Origin: Helichrysum umbraculigerum
Lineage: Eukaryota > Streptophyta > Magnoliopsida > Asterales > Asteraceae
Assembly: GCA_949592205.1 (NCBI GenBank)
Contig: CATIUR010000012.1
Location: forward strand, 3,930,501 to 3,994,500
Reading direction: 5' to 3'
Length of the DNA: 64,000 nucleotides
Of this stretch, positions 11,874 through 23,436 are shown piece by piece; position 1 is the first letter of the stretch; every line of letters starts with the position of its first letter. A program made the position numbers and the translations under genes. Below the pieces are notes generated by a model. That model was not told the origin of the DNA. It did not search any database and saw only the letters and a program-made list of their open reading frames with translations.

Positions 11874-14658
11874 TGTAACACCCCCAAATTTACTGTTGGC
11901 GGAAGCATACTTTGGGGTGCTACTAATCAATACACAAAGCACATAAGATACATAATGAACGACCACTACATGCGTCGTTTTACAAATACATTGATTTACG
12001 TAAAAGTCTACATATGTTTTACAAAAGACGAGTTCGCATAGATATTTGAGAGATTCTAATACATATCTAATTTTAGCAAAATATAGAAATGCAGGGAAAA
12101 TCTCTTGATGTTTATATGATTGCATGCGACTCGAGCTACAGTATCCTGATGGGCAGTCCAACCTACTGCTGAGTACCTGAGATAACATGCTAAAAGGTCA
12201 GCTATAAAGCTGGTGAGCTCACAGGTTTGATATGATAATATATGATTTGTGAACCGCAAGATTTAATGATTTGATTTACAAAGCATGTAAATAATTGATT
12301 GATGGATATCACATGAATATTTGTAATTAAACAAATAAGTAAAGATTGATACAACTAACATGAGCACATAGTCTGAGCTTAACTGAGGGGTCAGGATCAC
12401 AATCAAGTGCCTGATCGAGGGTGTCTCTATGCGTATGCCTAATCAACATACGTTTGAACAAATGATAATGCGTCCGTTTGACAGGTTAGTGCTTGCTAAC
12501 TCGGACGGGGATTGTCAATCCCATATGGTACCATACACTAACATTCACGCTAAATCATATTAACAGAACTATGCTTCAGAGGACTTTGATTGATTAGATG
12601 AAAACAACTCATGCAGCATACGTGATAATTTGATACTTGCGTTCACATGTAAAACAAAACAGAGCATGTATCTCACCCCTAGGTAAAAGCATTTAAAATA
12701 GGGGCTATGAGACTCACCTGAGCCTAATGAATTGTTAGCCAACAATTTTGATGATTCACAATGATTTGATGTCGTTACAACGACTGAACCTGCAGGGCGT
12801 CTTAGACGCGCAAGGTTTTGATAATGATTAGATATTGAACCTGCCAGGCGTATTAAACGCGCAAGGTTTTGATTGATTAGATGACTCTACGGACCATCTA
12901 TGCTAGTTGTTCCCTCAACAAGTTATGCCCAAATACTTTGGTTGTCGATTAGGTTTGAGTTTTGAAAATGTATACGGGTCGTTGGTGATGGTTTGTAATA
13001 ATAATTTCAAACTATTATTATTATACATGATTTGTTGGGCTTATAAAAGTGTATGTGTTTCATATATAAGTCGTATCGTATAGGTTTAGTTGTTAATCAA
13101 GTTCATTATATCCGTTACACTTTATTTTATAAACTACAAAATTTGGTACGAGTCTGAAAACAGTAATATGCCATTTTCGACCCCTAGATGACCCCGAATG
13201 GCCTAAAACAGACTAGGCTAAGGTACTTAGCTTTGATCATTTGGCTGTTTTCGAATAACCGTGCGAATTTGAGCTCAATCCGTTATAATAAATTTTTCAT
13301 CGAGAAGCTACCCTGTTTTAACTTGTGAAATCGTCGACGTTTTCGAAAAATTATTTGTTCTGTTTTAGCTAGTATTCGCAGGGTTAGTTTGTTGATTTGT
13401 CGGGTCATGAAATATAAAGGGGGAATCCGCCGGATTCCCTTGAATCCGCCGGATTGGTGACATTTGGTGGGAATACGCCGTATTCGTCTGAATACGCCGT
13501 ATTCATGAAAAATAGAGGGAATACGCCGGATTCCCATGAATCCGACCGTATTCATGACAAACCACGGGAATACACCGGATTCCCATGAATCCGACCGTAT
13601 TCATGACAATGTAGCGTGGATCATGTTTTCTGGGCAGGAATCCGCCGGATTCCCTTGAATCCGCCGGATTCATAGGTCCGGCTCAGGTCTGTTCGTTCCA
13701 AATCACACCCAAACCCAATTTAAAACCATTTTAGCCAACAATCATACATCCTAACCTTATTACCTGTTAATATATGCTATTTAAAAACGAAATTTCAAAC
13801 TTTAAATCAACGATTTCTTACAATGATTTTTAGGACGAAAACGATGGTGCACGGATGATGATGATGATCCAACTTGATGATCACGATGAGGATGATGATT
13901 ATGTTGTTGTTGATTGTTATTGTTGGTGTTTTTGGAGTGAATTTGAGAGAGAGCCGAGAGAGTGAAGAGAGTGAGATTGAAAATGGAAATGAAATGAGAA
14001 ATAAGGGTGTGTCTGGTTTGTTCATCCGGCTCCAATAATTGGAGTCGGTTGGGCTCCCATTCGTAGTACAAAATACCCGTGTTTTTGTACCCGATCGAAA
14101 AGTAGTATAATGTTTGAAAACGATAATTTTCTAAAAATGATATCGTACGTATTTTCATTTGAAGTATTTTATAAAAATACATTTAACGGGATATATAAAT
14201 TATATCTTTGTTTTACGTTTGAGGGATTGATAGGATTCAATTGGTTTCGTTGCGTTTGAGTAAAATGTTATAAAACGAAATATGCTTTATTTTATCTGAT
14301 GTAAATAATAATTATTAATTTCAATAATAATTCATTATTTATATATAGTTTTGTCGCGGACGTTTGATTTGTACGATACGAGATACTTGATATATATTAT
14401 CAAAATAATATATAATAATTATGAGGGTGTTAAATAACAATTCCATGTTACTTAATTACTTGATTTTTACCAATGCCGTATAATTGAATCGGAATTCGGC
14501 CGATTTAAAAATGAACGATTAAATCTAATCGAGTACTGATATATATATTCATCAATATATATTTTGATACATACAATTAGCCTAATACATAGCACTAATT
14601 ACATGTAATTCATAATGATTAGGAACTAATTTCTAGTCCTAATTTGACGGGTGTCACA
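11874..14658 (-). mobile_element. S1: solo LTR of a gypsy-type family
   Basis: 2785 bp flanked by GATCC (11869-11873 and 14659-14663). Its ends are TGTAACACCC and GGGTGTCACA, imperfect inverted termini, with no internal coding region. The closing sequence (CTTCCG... then TTGGGGGTGTTACA on the minus strand) is shared with S2, so both are minus-strand solo LTRs of related families. A CT-rich leader lies on the minus strand near 13930-13990 and a palindrome array follows downstream at 13420-13672. A solo LTR forms by recombination between the two LTRs of a full element. Confidence 0.85.
13420..13672. repeat. palindrome array in S1
   Basis: About ten dyads in pairs. Two perfect versions alternate: GAATCCG-C-CGGATTC (e.g. 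13422-13438, 13637-13653, 13657-13671) and GAATACG-C-CGTATTC (13471-13485, 13490-13504). Hybrid units combine one arm of each (13517-13534). Two arm sequences, each keeping self-complementarity, is the notable feature. Confidence 0.9.
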
Positions 14659-14661
14659 GAT

Positions 14662-14784
14662 CCACACGGCGTATGAATTTCCATACGGCGTATGGATTGA
14701 TTATTAGCCCGGCCCATGTCCGCGTAAACCTGGGTCTCCACCGCCACATCCATACGGCGTATGGATGATCCATACGGCGTATGG
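14662..14784. promoter_or_regulatory. palindrome module in A's left LTR
   Basis: Two pairs of the 15-mer dyad CCATACG-G-CGTATGG: 14662-14676 (decayed) with 14681-14695, then 14750-14764 with 14770-14784, separated by a 54-base linker. In the intact right LTR the module sits 16 bases upstream of a TATA-like AGTATAAAAC on the element's strand. Confidence 0.8.
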
Positions 14785-15039
14785 ATGCATTTTTCAGCCG
14801 ATTTCTTCATTTTTCTTCTTTTAATCTTATCTTCAACTTCGGCTTCACTTTATTCTTTAAAAATGCATCATTTAACTCGTTTATTGACTGTTTTCCGTTC
14901 CTTTCTTCATAACGCTCCATTTCCACATCTAATTGCAAATATGAACGAAATCAATATCTATTCTTAAATAAATTCAATAGAAACATCCAAGAATCGGGGT
15001 AAAATACTACTAAAATATAGTACTTTTGAGCGTTTATCA

Positions 15040-15052
15040 AACATCCCCCACT
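15040..15052 (-). other. element A polypurine tract
   Basis: On the minus strand, AAGTGGGGGATGTT directly precedes TGATAAACGC, the LTR start. A second similar motif, TTTAAGTGGGGGATGGG, lies about 1.1 kb upstream in element terms (16136-16153). Confidence 0.85.
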
Positions 15053-16373
15053 TGAATCCTACTTGTCCTCAAGTAGACTATCGATTCAAAAATCAAATTC
15101 TTAAGAAAACAGTCATCTTCATTAATCTAAATAACTAATAAAGGAATTACTCGACATTACCCATTTTCAACTCAAACATTTAAATTTAAAAATCTGTTAA
15201 TTCTAAAAACAATTATTAAGAAACTATGAGATTACAAAAATAATCTATACCTAAAGTTATTATTCTCAAAACATCAAATAGTTCACAATGATTACTGATA
15301 TTGCTATCCACTTAAACAATCTATATTCAAATAATTGAGCTTAACTCATTATTATTCACGTAGATGTTCCCTTAAACTCCCAAAAGCTATATACTCTCAT
15401 ACTCATAACATGCCAATATTACATATTTTGAAAATCAAATCAAAACAATCATTTTTCAAATCAAGACAGAGGTGACAGGTCTGTGCCTCAACACAACAAA
15501 GCAACATAACTTGATTTTGGTTTAGCAATATAAAACTTTTAGTCAAACCATTGGTGACAGGTCTGTACCTTAGTACAACAAAGCAACTTAATTTGACTAC
15601 ATTTTAAAATCTTGAGTTATTAAACTCTTTTGCTCTTTTTTATTAGATATACTGACGGAAACCAGGTCTGTACTTTCGTACAATAGAGGAAACAACACCC
15701 ATTATATCCCCAAATGATGTTAATTAAAATTCCAAAAATATGTCATATTGCATACTAATAATATGAAAATGAAGACATACGTCATACATAACTAAAATTC
15801 ATCTAAAAGTAACATTCACTCCTTTATTTTTATTTCTTAAAAGCTCAAGAATTTTCACATAGATTGCCTATCAATACATCATATAATGAAACTAAATAAC
15901 ATTTTCCACAATTTTAATATTTAATTATAAGTGTAGAAAAATTTTAAATTAACCTACATTGTTACAAAATAAATATCTCTAGAAAAACAAAAATTTTAAT
16001 TTAAAAATTTGGTTGAAAAATGGGCAACTTATTACCTCTTAGTTACGTATCTTAATAAGATAACTATTAATCCAAATTACACATTCTCTACTTACTTAAC
16101 CGGACAATTATGTGGAAAGTCAACTCTTTTCTCTCCCATCCCCCACTTAAAGCTATACAATGCCCTCATTGTACAAAAAAATGAATTACTAAAATGGGAA
16201 AAAGAGAAAAGAAATAAGACAGAAAAACTCCCCTGGAATAGTGTGCTTAACGATCATGACAAAGATGATATGAAATTCCCACATCCTCTCGATTCAATTT
16301 TGTTGCTCTTAACTTACTGCCAGCATAACACGTACTCACAACACAATTCTGAGGGATCAATCAACACATAAGA
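15053..16373 (-). other. element A 3' non-coding region
   Basis: AT-rich region between the ORFb stop and the polypurine tract. It holds three imperfect copies of a motif around CAGGTCTGTACCTTAGTACA and AACAAAGCAAC (about 15476-15510, 15556-15590, 15663-15692). Each has short complementary arms (GTAC...GTAC) able to form a small hairpin. The open frame at 16009-16371 (plus) is antisense and unsupported. Confidence 0.55.
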
Positions 16374-17087
16374 TTAAACAATACCAAATATAAACATCCT
16401 AAATAAAAAAACAACCAAACCTAAAACTACCAATCCAACATAATAAAAAATCCTACAAATAAAATCAGTCATATTTATAATAAAAATAGAAATAGTGTCT
16501 GGAATCATAAACCACATAGGATGAACAACATCATAATCACTATCCTCCTGGTCATCCCTGCTCCGGTACTGATATGATAATCCTGGCTGTTGATATGTAT
16601 AAGATGGTCTGGCCTGATCTGACTGTGGTGGTGGCGGTCGCATAAACTCCTGCGGCATCTAGTACTGGAAAGGCTGATAGGTAAGATCAGCAGGATACTG
16701 ACCAAACAGTTGCTGAAATAGGCCATCCTGATAATCCAAATGAGCACTAGTCTGATGAAAGTGCTGCCTCTGCATAAAATCCAGCTGATCAAACCTCTGA
16801 GTATGGCGCATGGACATCTGATCTATCTGCTGCGATAAACGATCAAACTCAGCAGCATATCCTCTGTTACGGCTGCCAGCCGTACCTCTACCTGCATCAC
16901 TCCCACTAGTATCTCCTCTGCCTCTACCCTGGCTGGATTGCAAAGTCTGCCCCACAGCAGTGGTAGGAACCCAATAATACATATATGCAGCACCACCATA
17001 AATACTACATGGCTCAATAAGAACAAAAGCCTCCAACCGTCGTGCAGTCAACCAACCTATGCCAGGCTGAACAATCGTACATGAGCC
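16374..17087 (-). pseudogene. element A ORFb, C-terminal segment with membrane span
   Basis: This is the last third of A's ORFb, cut from the middle segment (31710-32275) by element B. It holds a glycine/arginine/serine-rich stretch, then a glutamine/histidine-rich part predicted to be helical. An in-frame TAG lies at 16661-16659, after which the same frame continues to 16374. The end is strongly hydrophobic (I-S-I-F-I-I-N-M, then Y-V-G-L-V-V-L-G-L-V-V-F-L-F), a credible transmembrane segment at the extreme C-terminus. This recalls the membrane spans of Athila env-like proteins. B's and C's ORFb lack it. Confidence 0.7.
17083..17087. repeat. target-site duplication of element B, left copy
   Basis: GAGCC before B's first LTR, repeated at 31710-31714 after its second. 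Removing B restores one continuous frame in A's ORFb. Confidence 0.9.
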
Positions 17088-17589
17088 TGATGTATCGCAA
17101 AAAGTCACGTTTTTACATGCATCAATTGTCCCATATTTAGCTCTTTTCTAACAAATACATCTTGAAATCATCATTATTCATTAACTTTTGTTAGAAAGGT
17201 ATAAACTTGTCGTTCTTTTGAAAATCAAGCAAAAAGGGCAGAAAACTGACCTAAATAGGCACTATTCTGAGCCTAACCCTAATTTTACTGTAAACTTCAT
17301 ACCAGAGCCTCATAATAGTCTTATTTTGTAGCTATGAAGATTACGAGAACGTGGATATAAGGATTGCTCAGAACGGATCAAGGACGAGAAAGTTATGCAA
17401 GTTACAGCGCAGCCGAAAGCTACAAAACGTATTCTGAACACGCCCGGGCCCCACACATCCAATTTCTACCAAATTGGCATCATTAGAAGCGTAACGGAAT
17501 TATGAAGCCGTAGGCGAAAGAATCAAGTCAAACGGACGCGAAACGAAGAAGATACGGCCTTCCAAAGATGCGAGAAAAGTCAGAAAAAT

Positions 17590-17694
17590 AACACGGCCTA
17601 GCACACGGCCACCACCAGGCCATACACGGCCTTGGTATAGCTGTACACGGCCCTAAACAAGCCGTACACGGCCCTGTTTAGGCCGTACATGGCC
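17590..17694. promoter_or_regulatory. palindrome array in B 5' LTR
   Basis: Repeated dyad GCCGT-AC-ACGGC and variants: 17618-17631, 17641-17652 (decayed), 17661-17673, 17681-17694. The last unit ends about 85 bases upstream of the TATA box. The copy in the 3' LTR is at 29537-29642. Confidence 0.8.
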
Positions 17695-18674
17695 TCTGTT
17701 GCTCTCACACAGCCTCCTTCTTGCTTCGTTTGCTTGTACGTGTGCTTGTGGACTTGTACTCTTGGATCCAAGGCTTGCCTATAAATAGAGACCTCATTCA
17801 ACCTCATTTCACACACCATTCTTCATAGAATTCTCTCACTTTCTCTCTCACACACATTCTCTCTCTAGCACTACTCTTAGGAGTTAGAGGAGAATTAGAT
17901 TCGGTTAGCTTCTCTCTCTAGTTTCTCTCTCTAGAGAACTAGAGAGATGTAGGCACGGTTCGAGTGGGGAAGATAGCTGTAGCTTGGGAATTTTATTGTA
18001 TTGAAGTTTTCAAGATTCTAGCTTGTACTACTCAGTGTTACGCTGCTTAAATACTGGTTATTACTTATTCCTTTACTTACGGTTATTATGTTTTGTTTGC
18101 ATGATATCTTTGTTTGTGTTGCGAATATTGCCATGCTATTTACGTAGTTTAATACTGTGATTGTTGAAATGTAGGTATTAGGATTATGGATGATATTTAA
18201 TTCAGTGGGATAAACATTATGAAATAACGGAAGTAACGTTATACGGCTTTCATTTGTATAGCGCCGGAATCATCACGAATGTGTGTAGTACGGAACGTGG
18301 AAGCTATGAAAGTCGTGGGCACAATCCATTGTGGAATAATGTCCCCAGTATTATGATTGGTGATTGTTTTGCTGTGTATCTGGTTGAGTTTTACATGAAT
18401 ATAGACTTAATAAAGTGTCCACCCTTTCCAGTCTTTCACGTGACTATTGCCTTAGGATAGGATCTGATCAACCCTAATACTACGTAGATATAGTTATCTC
18501 ATATTATAGTATGAAGCTATGAATATTCCGTAAAACGGCACAGTACTTCGTATAGCGTTGGAAACACCTCGTGTGGAGTACAAATACGTGAAAGCTAAGG
18601 AACTGCCGTAGGTTTATTTCATCGTGGAATACCTAGAAGTCACCCTTTTAGAATATGGGTCTAGGAACAATAAA

Positions 18675-18945
18675 GCTGTGGAAATGCTCGCTGCACCGTA
18701 CACCGTTAGTACACCAAGGTTAAAATACAGCTGTGGAAATGCTCGCTGCACCGTACACCGTTAGTACACCAAGGTTAACATACAGCTGTGGAACTACTTT
18801 AACGTACAGTACATCGTTAGTATGCCTTGAGTCTGGAACACTATGGATATGCCAAATGCACTGTACACCGTGAGTATACCTTGAGTCTGGAACACTGTGG
18901 ATATGCCAATTGCACTGTACACCGTGAGTATTCCTAGGGATGAAC
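18675..18945 (+). repeat. five ~55-bp tandem repeats in B LTR
   Basis: Units start at 18675, 18730, 18785, about 18838 and 18893. Each contains a form of CTGTGGA..ATG, then GCACTGTACACCG, then AGTA.ACC. The first two are nearly identical and the others diverged. The same set stands in the 3' LTR (30622-30890), and more decayed relatives can be seen in C's LTR near 36580-36730. Confidence 0.85.
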
Positions 18946-19785
18946 GCCTGATAGCAAAGGAGGGTCTAATTCATGACGGAGTTAATTATGCTTAAACCAG
19001 TAATAAATGAGTTTTGAAAAGAAAGCAAGTATTCGGCTGTAATACAAGATGCTTAAACCGCTTAACTCAACATAACCGACAACTCAACATATACAGCATA
19101 CAATTAGTACTTACCTAGATAAACTCAGATAGATTTAGGTGTTAAGAAAGGTCAGATAGAAAATTGCAGTTTGTTACCTTATGCCTACACCCAGGATACA
19201 TCATCCGTAGAGGTCGCTTAGTCTTACAAGGCAAGTGAGGGGGGTTTGAACAACCTGTTTCTGATCAGCATCAGGATAACCTAGGATTCAGTGACATATG
19301 CTTTTAGGCTTTTAGACTAAAACGTAGGGTCCTAGTGTTTACACCGACTGTCCGTCTGATGATTTGCCCAAGGTAGTCTCCGATCATCTGTCTAATGAAT
19401 ATCATCCAGAAACCCTAATTATCGAAGTTTCAGCAATCACGCTCTACCTGTTGCCTACTCTCTATTTAATTAACTTGTTTTATTTAGTATTAGCTTAGAT
19501 AACCAACCAAAATCTACCTACTTTTATAAACCCATCCTATCAGAAAGCTCATTTACGGTAAGTCCCTTTTGGTTCCATTCGCTCCGATTTTAAGAACGAC
19601 ACTCGAGTTATACTTACTGCTTACTCCCCAAAAGTAGGTAGTACTTATAGTTTGAGCCCCAGCTCATATAATCTTAAAACCTAACACGTTCACACGTTGT
19701 TGCGTCGTTGCCTGCAGGACCGCCGTGCCAACCCCTTGGAAAACGACCGCGGCTGAGTCAGCACTCTGACGGCGCAACAGGTTTT

Positions 19786-19803
19786 TGGCGCCGCTGCCGG
19801 GGA
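19786..19803 (+). other. element B primer binding site (tRNA-Asp)
   Basis: TGGCGCCGCTGCCGGGGA lies 6 bases after the LTR. It matches the complement of the 3' end of plant tRNA-Asp with one mismatch (GCT for GTT). Priming by tRNA-Asp is a hallmark of the Athila lineage of Ty3/gypsy. Confidence 0.9.
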
Positions 19804-19964
19804 TCGGTTGAGCGTAGTGAACTTTTAGGAGACCTTTCCTTAAGATTTTCATTACTTTAGGAAGTTATTTGCTTTAGTAGTTAGTTAATTTAGTTATTTA
19901 GAAAATATAAAAAAATTAGAAAACCCTAGAAAGCCCTAATTCTCCTTCCAAACTTATTTCTCCT

Positions 19965-21259
19965 ATGGATGAGATAACGATCATGGACGATGCGGAATTC
20001 TTTGTGTCTTCCCACAAAGAGGTCTGTGTTAATCAGGAAGTTGAGATTGACAAATATTCATCCTTAGACCTAGGTTTTGATATATCTCAGCAGAAGATTC
20101 CACCTTTTGTCACTATTGAATTAAGTGATCAACCCACACTTGACCCTGAGATCTTATCAATCTTTTCTAAGTATCCACATTACCTTAGACCTGCCACCCT
20201 ACCAGAAGACACTACTTTCGGTATTGAAGTTTTCTTCTATCCACCAATGCCTTGGATGGATTTGAATGAGCGACTTCATTGCTTAGATGAATACTTCAGG
20301 TATGATCTTCCAGATATATTGCGAGCCTACCCCACTATTCTTTTCCAAAGTGTAGAAGTGGATGAGCGTCTCCAGTGTCCGGAGGATCCTGAAACACCAA
20401 CCTTACCCAACACTGAATCAAGTAACAACCCATCAGAATCAAGTAATAAGTATCACTTAGGAAACTTTCACAAGCCCAGTAGGAGAATAGATATCTGTGC
20501 AGATTTTCTTAGAAACCTTAAGATACCAGATTTCCCTTTTTCAACTGAGCAGAGGAAGACCTTTGTAGTGATTGATAGGATAATAACATGTCTACGTGCT
20601 AATTACGATCAAAGAGACGAGTTATCACTGAAATCAGAGTTAGACCTATTAATGGATCTAATAGCTAGCACCGAGTATCCATCTGTTTCACAGATTAAGA
20701 TTAATCGTTATGTTGCTGCCCTGATTGACGAGCTCGAATTTTGGATTGAAAGAGCCCCTATCACTTATACTTTGATTCCATGCGTTAAACTGTTCTTTGT
20801 TGATCCTGCCACTTATCTGATTAATGAACTGAGATCAATTTTCCCTGATTCTACTGAGGAAGCCATGGATTCTGCTTTCTTCCAAAAGAGGAAGGAAATC
20901 CATGTTAAGCTTACTCGGTTGTTACTAACATCTAAATTCCCTTTTACTGAGCAACAAAGGATCTACATCAGAGAGATTTCACAAGTAGTTCACTCTACTA
21001 CTGGAAACCCTGATTCAGAAGAAGAAAAGGAATTTCAGCATGTTATTGGAGAATTGCTCTTTGATCTATGTTTTATAGACACAGGATTCAGGGATGGTAT
21101 TTCGAATCCGAGGAAGGTAAGACGAGCATTTAACCAATTCATTGATGCGTTACTAGCATTAGGTCAAGAAGAAAAAAAATTCTTACGAGAATTTGAGCGT
21201 TATTATATAAATCCCGCTGACCTAATTCATAGTATCATTAAAGCGCTTCAAGGTACGTT
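19965..21259 (+). CDS. element B ORFa, modular protein of unknown function, split by S3
   Basis: Opens at ATG 19965, 160 bases after the primer site, where gag would normally stand. It has no zinc knuckle or other gag motif. Residues ~1-110 include a conserved segment (F-G-I-E-V-F-F-Y-P-P-M-P-W-M-D-L) found almost unchanged in C. Two tandem modules of about 135 residues follow, each starting with an F-P-F-x-x-Q-Q/R signature (near residues 190 and 325) and ending in a NP/DPA-x-x-I/L motif. They are rich in leucine, glutamate and lysine and look helical. Solo LTR S3 splits the frame at the ACGTT duplication, after which the frame seems to resume and stop at TAA 23504-23506. The apparent stop at 21282-21284 lies in S3. 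I do not recognise the family. Confidence 0.75.
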
Positions 21260-23431
21260 TGTAACATCCTCAAATTGGGCCTAGGAGTAATAGGTATTTC
21301 CTGTAAATTTAAATGCGATTTAAATTTGTTATATGTATTGTGATAATTGAAAATAATAGGTCAAACAGTTATATGACTTTTTGTGAATAGTAAATTATTA
21401 ACTGTTTTAAATTTATTTAGTTGACGGTAAAATAAAATTGTATTTCCCCGCAAATGGTTTTTAAGTTCCAGACAATAATAAATACGGGGAACGAAAACTA
21501 ACACTTATATGGTATATTATATGTTTGGGTCGGTTTCATCTTCCACAAATACATACATATGTACGTATGAACAAATACACACACACATATGATCCTAAAA
21601 CAAAAAACATGAAGAAATCATCCAAATTGGAGCTTCTAAACATGAATTCAAGCTTCCTTAATCATCACAAACAAGGTATGATCATGTGTTCTTGATTTTA
21701 TAAACCATAGAAATTGGGGGTTTTGGTGTTCTTGGTGATAATTCGAAATTAGAGTTTGATTATGTGATATTTATGTTAATTAAGCTTCAATAACATGTAA
21801 TAATCATCCTAGCATCATCATAATCATGTTATATGTGTTAATTTCATGTTTGATATAACCCTAGAAATTGGGGGTTTTGAGTAGTTGATTAATTGGTAGG
21901 ATGTTCATGAAATAGAAGCTTGGAATGATGATAAAATTGTTAGTTGATATTTAAATGATGATTATAATGTAAACCCTAAGTTAGAAATGAAGAAGGTGAT
22001 AATATGATTTGATGAGTTCATGGGGTTTTGATGGGTTAATGGTATTAATCATAACTAAAGCTTGATATTAGTTGAAATGGTGTTAATATGTGTTATTAAG
22101 AGGATTAGTAGCTTTAATCTAACTTAATAGTGAATTACACAAGTTGTGTGAATTATAATTCAAGTGGAATTTGGTGAAAATATGATGATTAGGCGTTAAT
22201 TATATTGATTGATAATAATAAGAGATTGTTATGATGTTGTTAGTAAAAGGTGAGTTGTATATGAAGTTGTTATCCATTGAGGCTAAGATGATCATGATAA
22301 TGATCATGAGTGATTAATGAAATAATAGATGAGATAGATTGTGAAATTCTCAATATATGAGATTAATGACTTGATTATGTAATTGACCATATTTGAGGTG
22401 GATTAATGTAATGATGTGATTCCATGTTCATAATTTAATAGTAATGGTGAACTAATGATGTTAAATTGGTTATATTTAATCTTGGATTGAATTGTGTTGA
22501 ATGATTATAAGTAGGTAATTATTTGATTGAGTTGTTTAGATTTTATTACAATTATGTGATGATATTTCACATTGAAACAAGTGACTAACTTGTGTTGTGT
22601 TATTGTATTCTCAGATGTGGAGAAGACTCAGTGACATTAGACTACTGAGTGGACGACTATGATTGTCGGTGAGTGGATCTTGGACTTTCTGTCTAAGTTA
22701 GTTGTAACAACATGGTTACAACGGGTAAACTTGGTTTATTGCAATGATTGCATTAATATTAGATTGGCATGTTGGCTAAACCTTTGATTGATTATTGGCG
22801 TCCATTGTGCTATGATAGTTGTGGACTATTTGATTTGGTGGGGGTCAACTAATGTGTTGGGTTTGGATACTATTACTAGGACTTCGCAAGTGCCTTGTAC
22901 ATGTGTTGGACACTGAAATTGCGTCGTGTGTAGTAATAGTACCAAACTATCGGTTTAACCTCTGATTTGGCCGTCAGTTGGTTTTAAGTGTTACTTGGGG
23001 AACCATCCGCGGCATGAGGGTACCTCAAGGACCACCGATCCTTCTATGTTGCTTGTGCATTGCTTGGTTATAGGCATGTGTTAAGCTGAGTTAGATTGAT
23101 AGCTTGGGATCTATTCACTTAGCTTCGTGCTAACCCCTCATTACTTCTTGCAGGTTTACTTCTGTATGTGGGTGGGCAAGAAGTACATATGGAATGGAAT
23201 GTTTGACAGGCTCACTCTGAAATGGATAATACGTTAATGATTTAACAACACATTGGGATTTCTATAACACCTAAACTTAATGTATGTAATAATTAGAATA
23301 ATCTAGTTTTAAAGGTTTGTATGTAAGTGGATTGCTATTTGAAATGTATGTATGCAATCTACTGATTTCTATTAATCGTGCGCTTCCGATATGTTTAAAA
23401 AAAAATGTCCTTGTATTTAGCGGGTGTTATA
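21260..23431 (+). mobile_element. S3: solo LTR inserted in element B ORFa
   Basis: 2172 bp flanked by ACGTT (21255-21259 and 23432-23436). It begins TGTAACATCC and ends GGGTGTTATA, the final CA having become TA. The closing part (GCTTCCG... then GGGTGTTATA) resembles the ends of S1 and S2, so it belongs to a related gypsy-type family, here on the plus strand. No coding region and no palindrome array were seen in it. Confidence 0.85.
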
Positions 23432-23436
23432 ACGTT

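Larger units (their letters stand above)
10705..15039 (-). repeat. element A 3' LTR, split by solo LTR S1
   Basis: The LTR pieces are 10705-11873 and 14659-15039 (counting one copy of the GATCC duplication; about 1.54 kb in all, equal to the right LTR). The LTR opens on the minus strand as TGATAAACGC and closes as ...GCATCA-like sequence. S1 landed between the TATA region (AGTATAAAACGCG on the minus strand, near 11850) and the palindrome module (14662-14784). Confidence 0.9.
17088..19779 (+). repeat. element B 5' LTR
   Basis: 2692 bp, TGATGTATCGC to CGGCGCAACA. It holds a palindrome array (17590-17694), a TATA box CCTATAAATAGAG (17778-17790), then a CT-rich transcribed leader (about 17815-17950). 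A very long R-U5 (~1.9 kb) follows with five ~55-bp tandem repeats (18675-18945). The small frames inside, such as 17598-17819 on the minus strand, simply read the palindrome array and recur in the other LTR. Confidence 0.93.

Noticed and set aside
13420..13672. CRISPR-like array (regular repeats with spacers)
   Set aside because: The units are palindromes with irregular spacing and no unique equal-length spacers, and the context is a plant LTR. There are no cas genes.
13802..14182. Histidine/asparagine-rich frames on the minus strand
   Set aside because: They read simple CAT/CAA repeats and the CT-rich leader of S1. No conserved domain.
17598..17819. 73-codon minus-strand frame, repeated at 29545-29766
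   Set aside because: It occurs in both LTRs of B and its repetitive peptide (YGL..AVYG) is a direct reading of the palindrome array.
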